The translations under genes were made by a program, and so were the position numbers. Of a stretch of 64,000 nucleotides of DNA, positions 1-13,400 are shown piece after piece. The stretch lies in the NCBI GenBank assembly GCA_024704765.1, contig JAKMXF010000088.1, positions 1-64,000 on the forward strand, read 5' to 3'. The notes below the pieces were generated by a model. It made no database searches and had not been told where the DNA came from. It was given only the letters and a program-made list of their open reading frames with translations. Within the stretch, counting starts at the first letter, position 1. Every line of letters begins with the position of its first letter. The DNA comes from Oopsacas minuta. Its lineage: Eukaryota; Porifera; Hexactinellida; Lyssacinosida; Leucopsacidae.

Positions 1-612
1 ATATACTTCCAGTAGAGACTGTAAAGTACCCTCTGAAAGTAAATGTGTGGAGTATGATGTTATGCTCTGCCATATCAGAATTGCACTTTATTCCACGAGG
101 TAAGACCGTAAATACAGAATATTATGTAGAGGAAATTTTAAAGAAAGCTTTGGTACCTACACTTGAAAGAAAAAAAATGGACCCATTTATACACGAAAAA
201 TGATGAAAAATTTATCCAAGGCCATTTTCCAACAAGATGGGGTGCGCCGGGTCATACCTTTAAAAGAACTCAGAGTGGTGTTTGAAAAACCTTGAAAGTT
301 TTTGCCTAAAGAAGTATGGCTTGCGAATTCGCCGGATTTGAATCCTATAGAAAATCTGTGGGCACTACTCCAAAGTCAACTGGATTCAATGCCCCACGCA
401 ACAAATGAAGAAAGTTTAAGAATCATCTCAAGCTGGGGCCTTCTCGGGTGACGGAGGATGTTTTGACCAATCTTATAGTTCAATGCCAAATAGGGTAAAA
501 TTATGTATTGCTAGCAATGGTGGTTATATAGGAAAGTAGGGAGCATATTACTACACTGCATGAATATTTTTTTGTCCATTCTATATTAAGACGTCAATTG
601 GTTAACACCCTG
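1..612 (+). mobile_element. Tc1/mariner element, 3' part (copy A, truncated by window edge)
   Basis: This is the 3' portion of a Tc1/mariner transposon. It reads on the plus strand and ends in a TIR (…CACCCTG) followed by TA at 613-614. The decayed transposase includes a frame with the typical motif [12 protein letters not shown] near 325-360. That motif holds the last catalytic aspartate region of the Tc1 DDE/D fold, but frameshifts and stops interrupt it. It is nearly identical, in opposite orientation, to the fuller copy at 10663-11997, which also shows how much is missing beyond the left edge. It lies inside the intron after exon 4 of the G-alpha gene. Confidence 0.85.
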
Positions 613-1303
613 TATGGTCATTTTGAAATTAGGTCATAATTGACTGAGATATGAAATCAAAATGCATTATCAGGGTAAGGGAAGTTGGGTACATAGAACT
701 TATCGCTTCGTATGCTTCAGAGGAATGTATTACTATCAGGGAATAGAATATGGGTATAGAATTCGTGCATTGCTATGTATCAATAATACATACATACAAA
801 TTCGTGGAAAATAAGACATTATGACATTCACGAAAAAATAGATTCCTCCATATATATATGTCAATCAAATATTTTATCGCTAGTCCAAAAAATATTAAGG
901 GCGCTATTGCCTTGTGTATATAAAGTTATGCTTCGCACTAGGTAATGCATTGAAACAATACACACTGTAAGATTTAGGAGTATATTTTACGAATATAGGA
1001 CGAATGATAAGTTTATGTATTTGTTCGCAGTTGAATTAAATACAATCAGGCCTTTTGAAATACAAGATCATCTTACTAAGGTTGTATAACATATATGCAC
1101 TGTTCGGAATAACTTCGGACTTAGCATATCATATGAAGTCATATTTCGCATTTGTATTTGTCGCATTTGATAAAAATTATCACCCAATTCCTGAAAATAA
1201 CTTTAGATTCCTCAAGGGAACGTAACTATGGTTACTATGGTCTCAAAACCTCAAATTAGTCAATTTATGGGAATAATGCTCCAATTAAATTAGAGGGACT
1301 TAC
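613..1303. other. G-alpha intron 4 part, no gene seen
   Basis: Non-coding AT-rich sequence between the Tc1 remnant and exon 4. I see no further exon, repeat or RNA gene. Confidence 0.5.
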
Positions 1304-1458
1304 TATCCAGCTGAATCATTAAGTTGATACTCATATGATCTACGGCAACATTCTTTAACTCCGTCATCTGCCCATACAGCTTTCAATGCAGACATCACCG
1401 ACTCATCTATCTGGCCACTGGGAAGAATTTCATATGATTTAATTAGATCACCTTTCGT
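1304..1458 (-). CDS. G-alpha exon 4 (helical domain, YEYQLNDSA)
   Basis: The acceptor is TTCTATAG|ACGAAA and the donor is GGATA|GTAAGTCC, giving 51 codons plus two bases. The residues [18 protein letters not shown] and [11 protein letters not shown] are diagnostic of G-alpha: the family pattern is W-x-D-x-G-V-x-x-C, then R-x-x-E-Y-Q-L-x-D-S-A-x-Y. The tyrosine codon is split across the next intron. Confidence 0.9.
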
Positions 1459-4400
1459 CTATAGAAATAAATAGAATACATGACTAGTAGGTGTATCAGT
1501 TGCCCCTTTTGATTGAAAACAATTATCGCTCACTATTCATTATGTTTTCTATACGGTAATAATTCATCAAGTAAATTGTTAAATGGAATCCATAGAGGTT
1601 TAGTCCTTTCGCATAAAAATTCAAAATAGTGCCGGTTTAGTGTTTAATGGATACTTCTCAAACACATTTGCAGAAAAAAGTAGTTAGATCATGATTAGAG
1701 TTCTGAAAAATTGGATTTGATAGTTGGGGTTGTTTATGTCTCGGCTAAAAGTACATTTGGATAACCAATGGTGTAGTGCTTAGAATAGGGGTCCATATTC
1801 TATTTGGCTACATTTTAGTGCCCTATACATGCGTGGGACAGGCAATTATCTAGGTGCGCCCCGCGCACCTAGGGGTGCGTGACTTGTAGGAAATATTTAT
1901 GAGGATGCGCGAAATTTAATCTATGGACACTTAGGATCCGTGGTTACCTAACTCTAGACGAAGCCTTGGTTGGAGATCTGTTTTTTTGTGTTTAGTTACG
2001 TACAGCACCGTGTAAAGAGGTTTAGAGTTTTCCATTTTTCAAAATGAACAAATAATATAATGATTTTGTCTAATATCCAAATCACCACTTCAATTTGTGG
2101 ATTTTACAAATAGAGTTAAGTTTGTATGTTGATTTACAATCGACATAACATAAATACCGGGATATATCTCGTTAAACTATTGACTTCCACTAATTACCTG
2201 CGATCATCAGGCTCGAAAATTTTCTATAAATTAACTGAATTAATTATGGACGAGGAGCAGCGTGCAGTTAGAGGATGAGTTTGGCGACTAGCAATTAAGG
2301 TTCGACAAGCCTGGCTTAGAAGATATTCATGAAAACCTTCGGATGAATACTGGAGAAGGGTGCGGGCGAGAGCATGGCGTCCATAAGATCTCAATTTTGT
2401 ATTGCATTCGACGGGAGGGGATCCACAGGATGTGTTAAAATTGGTAAGGCAGTCCACAGGTAAAAGGTTGAGACCGTTACACTAATCAACGTGACCTACA
2501 TAAGTCGCCGGCTATTTTTGGGGCACCTTCTATTTCATTTATTTTTAAGATACAGTAAACTCCCGTTAAAACAAAGTCTGTATTACGAAACTATCGTCAT
2601 AACTCTTAACCAAGGGATTCATTGCCCACCATAGCTCAAAAGAAATTGATATTAATCCGATTTGTGATCGTTCTTGCATGATACGGTTCATCGATTGACG
2701 CGATTATGACTAGTATGTTCCAAACTGTACAAGATTGGTCATCAAAATGTATTATTTACCGACATTAAACCACCCCTCAATTACCCAATTCAAAGATTTC
2801 AAAACTCTATTCATGTTCAAACTTCATTTTCCGTCAGATTGGGTCACTAAATCGGACAAAAGGCACTAAAATCCAGCACCATATTAAAATTCTATTGCGG
2901 TACCACTAATTATTGGATTCCATTCAAAATACTTTGATGAATAAATAATGTAGAGGAAACAAAAAAATAGCGAGCGAAGTACATTTTCAAACAAAAGGGG
3001 CAACTGAGACACCATAGTGTATCCCTAAGCAAGGAATTCTATTCTGAGCCATTCCGTAGCTTGTTGCTTGGTGTATTTAAATGACCATTAATGAAGATAG
3101 ACCCAGTCATAGAGCTAAATATGGTCAATATCACCCTGTCGAAATGGTTCGCAATTATGATGTCATGTTCTTGAATAGAAATGACAATCACTCACTCAGC
3201 TTAAAATAGGCTAATTTCTATATTGTTTTGTTATAAAATATTCTACTTGCTACTATTGGCAGTATAGTCAAACTTGTCTATAACCGCGATCAAAGGGATT
3301 GGCTAAAGTGACCCTGAACTTATGTCCAGGTGTCTGTTTTTACAGGAGACCCTTATACAGAATGGATGGCAAGATCCCACTCCATTGTAAGTCGACGAGG
3401 GTGAAGAACCAAGATTACAGTCAAACTTCAAAGAATCATTTATCATATTTATCTATACATTATGTATATCTAGTAATGTATTGTTAATAAATTGTGATTA
3501 TCCAATTAAATTATAATAAATTGTTAATGTTTTGGACAGGGTGGTCCTAAATCATTAATTATAAAATGTTACATTAGCTTTAGAATAGCACTCAAAGGCA
3601 ATATACCAATTCTTGTAATTCTTAGGATGCTATCTTATCGCATAGACTATTAGGTTTTATGCTAATCTATTTCAATTTAGTTTATATTTTCAACTGTTAT
3701 AATCCTATAGAGCTATAGGGTATATGTACCGTTGAATAGTAGCCATTTAAGCTGCTGAATTGCAATTGGCATCAGAGTCAACAATATGTATTGTACCTAT
3801 ACATTCCATTCTTCGCCAAGTAGACCATCCACTGGGTATCGTAGAACCCCTGATGGGAACAACAAGTCGATTATATTCTGTAAGGGCAATAATTTGATTT
3901 ACTTGGATACCGGGCCCGGTGAAAAATCGCATTCCCGTTCCCGTTCTCAGAAAAATATTGATTCCGGTAGATCACTACCAAGGTATACACAATTAGAAGA
4001 ATTACCTGGTTAACTTTATCAGAATAAGGTATCCCAACATGGTCCATTGCTTTCAATACAGCCCTCATTGATGTAATGAGGTTGTCAATTATAGTAACCT
4101 AAAAAGGAAAATCATCATAAAGAACCAGGAAAATAATCTAATAAACATTAAACAGGACATAGAACAAGTAAAACATGGGATGCAACAGATGGTGTGCAAC
4201 TGAAGATCAATCTGTAGAGGCGAGCAACCCAATATTAGGATTTCGTGGCTACACCCTTGGGCGGCTTGTCACACTTTCAGGACTTAAATTCATCAAATCT
4301 AGCACTGCGACAAAATATTCTAAGTCAGGGTTTCTCATTTCCCAACCTATGGTTATAAGACTAAACTTGGCGACATTCTGGTCACAGAGATATATTATGC

Positions 4401-7400
4401 CAATTTTGGACTAGTAGATTTTCTATGGACATTTGATCAAAAGTGACTAGACATGATCAAAGCTGAACCCTAAGTCGACTTGGAGGGGTGTAGATACAGA
4501 ATATTATATATTTGGGCCATTGCCAATGGGAAATTGAGAAAATGTGTCCTTTATATTAGCTGAATTATTTCAATTTCTCCTAGTTCTCCCAATTCGCAAA
4601 TTTCCATTACGCAGATACATCAAGAATTGATATTTGTTATCAAAGAACAAGGAATTATGCTATTTTCTGGCTAGTCGAGTATATGTCAATAAAATTCTCT
4701 CAGCATAGCTTCAGGAAACAAGTTAAGAGGCTGTGAACAAAGTATAAGGGATAAAGAAAGAGCTAGTTGATAAAAATACGTCCAAGCATGTTTAGGAAGT
4801 GAACTTGAGTCGAAATAGTGAATAAGATAAAAAAAATCTCCAATTAACGCAATAAATTACTAATTCGGGAAAATCAACATCTCAAAAACTTACTATCGCT
4901 TCCAAGAAAAAAACAAGGGTAACCAAGCATCCGAACTAACCTGGAACAAATACAGCCAAGCGCAAATCCAAAAAACGTTAACCACACAGTGATGCCATTT
5001 ATGGTGAATTTTCTGTCAATTAGAAAATGAATAAACAAGGACAATTACAACCAGTGCCGACAGCTTAGTGCATTGGGTAATTTGTCTAAAGTGGCACTAG
5101 AAATTGGAGGACAATGTATATTTGGTTACATTTTCAATTATAGTGCCTCCAATTACTAGTGCCAATGTAAACAAATTACCCAATGGATTTGCTGTCGGCG
5201 TGGGTTGTAATTGTATATTTTTCCTCGCTCCGCAAAGGATTTTAAATCCATCAAACAATACATATACAATTTACTATGATCATCCAGTCCATATAATGTT
5301 CAATTTTACAGTAATTATAGGTTGACAAAATAATATTAATACAAGGGAATACTGGAGGAGATTCGATCTTTACAAATTCCCCAAGAGTGTCAAATTCGGA
5401 ATCAGCATATTGAATTACGCCTTTTTACTGCCTGGAACAATCTTCTACCATTATTCAAGGTTATATATTCGGGGATATACGTACATATCTTTAAAATTAT
5501 CCATAGCGAATATGAAAATATTTAGGAGCGGGTTGCTAGTCCAAATTGGTATGTATGCATTACTCCAAATTTCATATGTTTGCATTAGTCCAAATATCTA
5601 AATCGGCATTAGTCCAAATTTTTGGTGAGGAATATCCAAGTATTTTCCCAATTACCCAGACAAAAACGCATGAATTTTGTAACTGTTCTGGCTCTTCTTC
5701 ATCTACATCGGATTCATAAGAGAGATAAATAATAGAAGATCAACTAAGGAAATGTATTTGTTAATGAGCAGCTAATAGAGTCCAAAAATTCCCATGGACT
5801 ATAAGTCCCAGTCATAAGCTTTTCTTTACAAATATCTCTATACTGCATGTGTTTCTCACGTGTTTCTTCATCGATCTAGTAATGTCTCTCCCTTGTTCCA
5901 ATCGAGAGATTTCATTGTCAGAATCTGCAATTGCGTTATTGAGTGTATCCATAAATTTTCATATTTGCGGGTGACTTGATTTGAATAAGCTTTTTAGATG
6001 TCTCTGCGTGATAGCTCTCCGCTCCATTGTCATTCCATTATCTAATTCAAAAATTGATAACTCACTTGGTTTAACTTGTGTTAACCAGAATCGTTTAAAA
6101 TATTTAAGAAAATCATCGAGTTTTAATCTTTCTATTTCTGGTATGGTTGGAATTTGGAGAATATAGTATGTTAGATGAATTAGACCAATGGAAAGAAGAA
6201 GGGGAGGAGCATGATTTGCCGCACAAATGTTTTACGGTTGATCATATCATGATAACTTAAGGCCAAACCATACTTCTGTATGTTTTTCCATATCGCTTGT
6301 GTATAGTGGAACCAGCATCCATAAAGTATTATTCCTGGATAAGCATACTTGTATACATTTCGTGATCCCTTTCCCAACTAGACATTGTCCTTGTAGGCTG
6401 TAGTTGAGGAATAGGTTCCTTTATCTTGATGATAACCGCGGTATATAGTTCTTCATCTTTATTTGTCATCAGACAATGTATAGCTGAAATAGTGTTTCTT
6501 CCAATTGAAAGAAAATTGTAACCAGTTGATAAAATAGTTTTGGTACAACATGGAATGTGGGATCATATTGAACATCATCGACATCTGCCATAATTTCGCA
6601 TATTTTCTGAGAAGAAGATAACCGGAACTCGCTCCTCCATACATTAGAGATTCACAATCTTTGAATGTGATTTGATGAGCTGCAGGGTCTGCCCGAGTAA
6701 CATCGTTGAATATTTCTCGAAGGTTATCTCTACCTGAGTTTGCCCTTTTCCTGCATTGTATTCTTCTACATCATGGTTATGCTCTGATTTAGGAAATACT
6801 AAATTAACATCGAAGATTAATTTAACAGAGCCTTTGTAACCTTTCCTGAAAATCAGGCATTTTAAGTTAATGTAACTCGCTGTCGGTCTGCTGTTCAAGA
6901 AATATTTGTATCCACCCAGGGGTAGAAACAATTTTACCTCCTTTACGTCGATATTCTTCAATCTTGTATTCCATAAATAATTCGTGTAATTATAATGTGA
7001 AATATAAACATGCCTTTGTAGGAGGCATTGTGTATTCAACCCATATTATTATTATTAACAGTTATATTTGAATACTTTCTGCTAATTACAAAAGTGTCAA
7101 CTTGTTTACGATAAAACCACATTGGGAGATATCACTAAATTATTAATAAGTATTTGTGAATAACAGGGCTTTTGGAAAGAATTCCGAAATCTTTGGACTA
7201 ATACCGATTTTGATATTTGGATTCACGCAAACATCACCAAAAATTTGGACTAATGTATACATACGAATTTGGACTAATGCATCGCCCCAAATATTTCATT
7301 CATAAATATAATAGAAATAATTAAAGCTACCGTTAAATTTAGATATTCAATGAATCCATATTATACACAGCACTAGAAGTACCCATTGCTTAACTAATAA

Positions 7401-10400
7401 ATATTCAACATCTAAGAACAATAGAATTATTACCTATGAAATAGTGCTATAAAATGTATATTTTTCATTCACTTTCAGCAAATAACTATAACCAATATAA
7501 AATTCTAGAAGTGTACAAAGGTGTAGAATTTTTTCTCTTTCGATTGCTGTGAAAAATTTGGAACCTTTTTTCACAAAATTTTTGCTAGAGGCCAGACAAA
7601 AGTTTAACCATTATTTCGAGTTAAAATCTTGGTTATAAATGAGTTGGTAAATCAACTCAATATTTTGAATGAGTTGAATGAGTTGAATGAGTTGGTGGCG
7701 CAAAATTAATGAGTTGGTGAATGGAGAGTGAATGAGTTGGTAAACAAAAAAAGATTTTAAGGCAACTCAAAAAGAGCTGATATAGCCCTGTGAGGAACTA
7801 GGTGTATTGGGTTAAATTGAAATATGATAATGCTGTTTAGGATTTCCAGATTTCAAAAACACGGATAAAATTCGTTCGAAGAATCACAGACAGACTGACA
7901 GATTCTAAGGTAATTCATGATATTACAAATACTTATGGTTACTTACCATAAGTATTTGTACTAAAGAACCTAGCGAGCGAGACAAAATTTATAATTTCAG
8001 GTGGAATAGCAATTGATGCTCAGTAAAGTTGGCATCTATGTAATCTAAAATAAATAAATCCCTCAACCCCTTGGGGAAATCTGTGCCAAACTGGGACTCC
8101 AGACATATGGGTCCAAACCCGGAATTTCCGAGTCAAAACCGGATGTTTGGCAACCTTACTGCTGTTGCATGAGATTTTAACTCATACGTATTACCGAGTC
8201 ATGGATCTACTCTTGCTATGATTATTTAAGAGCTATTATATTGTTAGACGGTCCATTTTAGACAGTCTATTGTGTAGCATTAACCCAGGAATTTTCCGGA
8301 CATAGTGAAAAAAATTCCCATATTTGTTGAGGTGGGTTTTTACTTTTCCTAGAGGCCAGACAAAAGTTTGACCAGTGTGAAATAGTAGCAATTGGTGTCC
8401 GATGGATTAGCAAAGGGGAGATTCAAACCCGACAACTATCTTCAATATTTCTCACACCATATATCACCTGAATTTTATCCAGTTTATGCTGCAGGGCTTT
8501 CACGAAGAAAAAAATATAGAAAAAGAACAAATATGGGGAACCATTTCAATACTGGGCCACATTACTAAAGTATAGTCGGCACAGTGAAAAAGGATTGAGA
8601 ATTGAATAAATAAATAACTGTGATAGGCGGGTTATGCGAAAGTGATATTGATTAATGACACCTACCTTTATCAGTCAATTAGTGTTAATAATAAAAGTCT
8701 TATGAATCATAGTATAAGTTTGTACTGAAGCTCAAACTTAGTTAAGCTCGAACTTAGTGCTTAACTTCTTAGTGAATACTGCGACTGGATATGTATATAG
8801 AAGAGATTGGGGTTAGATTCAATCTCATCAAAGATTTAGCCTAAAATATCTTGATGAGCTCTATTTTAAGATAATCAATCTATGATGAATATTCATTAGG
8901 ACTTGGCTAACAAGCAACATAGGTTGCTAGGACTTTTGTATATGCACCTTGCGCTTAGGGGGACTTGTAAATTTAATTATTCCTTCAATTTATATTTCAA
9001 TATACAGAAATTTATAATATTTTCATATTCAATCAACTAATAAGTTCTTAGGAAAATAAACACATTCACTATCATTTAAATTTTGTATGATTAGACTGTA
9101 AATTTTCTATTCCAGTTTATGAAGTGATGTACCATAGCTCTATGCAGTGCGATCTCTAACGATCTGGACCTAACCCCCAGAAAGTTTTATATTTTGCGTG
9201 CCTTCCACGAACTTAGAGGGCATACCTCACGAAATTTGAGATTAACTATGTCTATAAATATATTGCCCCCGTAGTATTCCAGTACCAAGGGCTTGCAAGC
9301 AGGTGGGGTCCAAACTATAGCTAGCTATGTTAATTGTATGACAAGAATGCCCACAAGAATTTTGATAATATGAAGCTTTAAATACATAAATATTTGCATT
9401 AAATTGGTGAGTTAGAACCTACAATTACCGATTTAAGAACACAAAGTAGGACACCACAGTTAAGGGAGTCTCCCAATACTGTACCAGAACCCTCACTAAC
9501 GGTAAATTAGAGGGAACAATGACTATATGTTCATGATAATTATTAAGAATGTTAATAGAATTCAATTTAGTCTGTTACTAGAGTGCCGTCAACACGTTGG
9601 ATGTAGTTCGAAGTCATTATAATGTAAAGGCACATATTTTCCAGGCTGAATTTGGATGGCAAAATTGGCCAAAAAGAGTGGTTGAGGAGGAAAATAATCT
9701 ACAAAAACTAATTCAGATAGGGTTACTTATTATGAACCCGCTTAGTATAATCATACTCATATTATGAACCCAATCGGTGGTCAAAATAAAATCACTACCA
9801 TAGGATTTGCATTGAATCAAGTTCACTAAATATGAAGGTTCATAACAATAAGCGACCGCCCCATGCGACCCTGAGTGTAATAGGTAAATACACCGGCTAG
9901 CTATTTTCGTAAGCTGTATCTGCATAGACACTCAATAGGAATAGAAAATTTACATTCCAACTATAATAAATTCTAAAATAATAATATCGGAAAAAGTATG
10001 TGGGAAATAATAACAGAATTTCTTCGCTTGCTAAGTAGCTACGCGACAGTTTAGTGCCTCAGGTTAGCTTAATTATCAAACAGCTACAATTCACGATGCT
10101 TTTGGTGGCCACGCGATCGGGTATACTAGGCACTAAGTGCCGCGATGTTAATTTTAATTTTAATCATCCATGATCCATAAAATTCCATTAAATTGCCTTT
10201 GGGAGTATAATGGGACTGATACATGGTTTTGATTTGTAATCTGGGGACTTCGTGTCTCGAGTATTATGAAATTCTCAAAAATTTGGAAATTTGGAGAATT
10301 TTCATATTTTGGTATAGTTATGATGACGTACGGTGCTAATCCAATGATGAGTCACCCTTAATCCAAAACATGACGTCTGGACATTTGGCATATTGGGTTC

Positions 10401-13400
10401 CTGTTATCCAAATTTCATGACTTCTATCAGGCATATTTGCTGTGCAGTGGCTAATAATGCATGATTTTTCGTAAATCCAAAAGGGGGACAATGACAACAT
10501 AATTTCGCCATACTTGTGAATTTTTGCCCAAGACTTGAATTGTACGAGCCAGCCCCAAAAGACCCCTTACGTTCGGAATTTCAGCTTTGTGGATCCTAGA
10601 GGTTCTTCTATCAAATCCGAATACCGACATATATACATACATTAATTGTGATTGATAGTATACAGGGTGAGAAACAATTGATGTCGTAATATAGAATGGA
10701 CAAATAAAACATATTCTTGCAGTGTAGTAATATGCTCCCTACTTTCCTATATAACCACCATTGCTAGCAATACATAATTTTACCCTATTTGGCATTGAAC
10801 TATAAGATTGGTCAAAACATCCTCCGTCACCCGAGAAGGCCCCAGCTTGAGATGATTCTTAAACTTTCTTCATTTGTTGCGTGGGGCATTGAATCCAGTT
10901 GACTTTGGAGTAGTGCCCACAGATTTTCTATAGGATTCAAATCCGGCGAATTCGCAAGCCATACTTCTTCAGGCAAAAACTTTCAAGGTTTTTCAAACAC
11001 CACTCTGAGTTCTTTTAAAGGTATGACCCGGCGCACCCCATCTTGTTGGAAAATGGCCTTGGATAAATTTTTCATCATTTTTCGTGTATAAATTGGTCCA
11101 TTTTTTTTCTTTCAAGTGTAGGCACCAAAGCTTTCTTTAAAATTTCCTCTACATAATATTCTGTATTTACGGTCTTACCTCGTGGAATAAAGTGCAATTC
11201 TGATATGGCAGAGCATAACATCATACTCCACACATTTACTTTCAGAGGGTACTTTACAGTCTCTACTGGAAGTATATTATCTCATTTCCGAACCTACACT
11301 CGGTTATTTTGCCTATTTGGAGTATGCTAAAGTTGAAATGGTAATTCATCTGAAAATAGTATTCGTTTCCATTCTTCCACACTCCAGTTCTTCCTCTCTT
11401 GGCAGAATTTTACACGGGCTTTTCTGAGAATTGGTTAACTTTGACTGTTTGTGTGGTTTATAAGGAGTAGCCTTCAAACTTTTCAAATAATTCAATACAG
11501 TACTTGAGAAAACTGCTACTATGCCTCTGCTTCTCAAATTCTTTGTCAATATCTTAGTTGATTTTTGAGGTCTGGAAAGCGATTTAGCAATTATGATTTT
11601 CGCTGCTTTGGATAGGGAATGTTTTCAACCACGTCCAGGTTTGTTTCTCAACGATTTACCATCTCTGGAAAGTGCCCAGCAACGCTGTGTTGTGCGTCAA
11701 TTAATCTTCAGAGCATGAGAAACTTTCGTTTAAGACATGCCTGCTATAATCATACCAATTGCACGATTTCGGACATCAATAGCGTATTCGGTAACCATGG
11801 AAACACTAAAGAAAGCTAGGAATTAATATTCCTGGGTAAAGAAGAATATCAGCTAATATCAACTAGAATACTAATTATGAATTCATGAAGCATATACAAA
11901 ATAAATTTTAATTCAGATTATCATGATTCAATCGTCTAGAATGGTTACTTAATTACAGAAAATATCTATATTACGACATGAATTTTTGAACACCCCGTAG
12001 ATAGATTAATTGCGTCTTAATAGAATAGATAAACTTTCGAAACTCAAGCCCGTTAGGAGGGTAAATTGATAGTGAATATGTTTATTTTCTAAAAATCTCA
12101 AAAGTAGATTGACATATAATATTACAAAAACTTCGTTCATTTGAGATATAAAATGAAGGAATAATTTAATTAAATGTCCCTCCTCCTAGGTTACTATATA
12201 CAAAAGTCCTAGCAACCCAGGTCGCTGGTTAGACAAGCCCTATCCATAATACCCAAAATCGTATCAAAATCTCCAATTTCCAATTATTTTATACTTAGTA
12301 CTGATTAGTGTGCCAAAACAAGCTTAAATCGTGCAGATATCTTCGGTGAACATAGTTATATATTTTGTGTATTGATATTATTCAAAGCAAGTAGAAGGTG
12401 ATCGTATACCGTATACAAATTTTGATCAATAAATTTAGTCTAAAGTTTGATGACCTCCTCTTTTAATACATCTAAAATTGATGAACTCGTTAAAGGACAT
12501 GAACAGCATCCATGGTATAGTATACAGTCAGGGGACAAAAGTATTCGAACACGCAAATATATTGTCATAAATTGTATACTCTTTCCCGCTCCTATATATT
12601 GTATAGTCTATATTCGTAGCTGCAATCTAGTAATTTGTATAGAATAATATATGTTTTACAAGAATTTCAAAAAAATATTTTCGATTTACACTTTTTGAAG
12701 GTGTTAATTATGAATAATTATTAGATAATTATTGATAATCAAAATATGTGGTAATTCAAAGCCTATTAAGAATCTATAATTTCTGACTTGATATTTGAAT
12801 TCTACGTAGGCGAGTTACCCCAGATTGAAATTTCCAATCGGATTGAACAATTTTTACCAAAGTTATAGAAGAATTTCAATTTGTGCCATTTGTGCCACCT
12901 TTTGCCCAAGGTGGCACAAGTGGCCGCTACCAAGAGGTTATTTTGGAATTCAAGGGTTAGCATAGTCATATCATTCGAAAATATTACTTCGACTTATTCC
13001 TCCTAACCCTAGTTGATTTCCTTGTAGTGGCGCTTTTTCCTGCCACCTGTGCCACTTTTTGAAAAAAGTGGTACAAGTGGGACAAATTGAAATTCTTCTA
13101 TAACTTTGGTAAAAATTGTTCAACCGATTGGAAATTCCAATCTGGGATAACTCGCCTACGTAGAATTCAAATATCAAGTCAGAAATTATAGATTCTTAAT
13201 AGGCTTTGAATTACCACATATTTTGATTATCAATAATTATCTAATAATTATTAATAATTAACACCTTCAAAAAGTGTAAATCGAAAATATTTTTTTGAAA
13301 TTCTTGTAAAACATATATTATTCTATACAAATTACTAGATTGCAGCTACGAATATAGACTATACAATATATAGGAGCGGGAAAGAGTATATAATTTATGA

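Noticed and set aside
3871-4068. 65-codon minus-strand ORF starting MRAVLKAMD as a separate small gene
   Set aside because: Its first part is G-alpha exon 3; the rest is intron read-through after the GTAATT donor.
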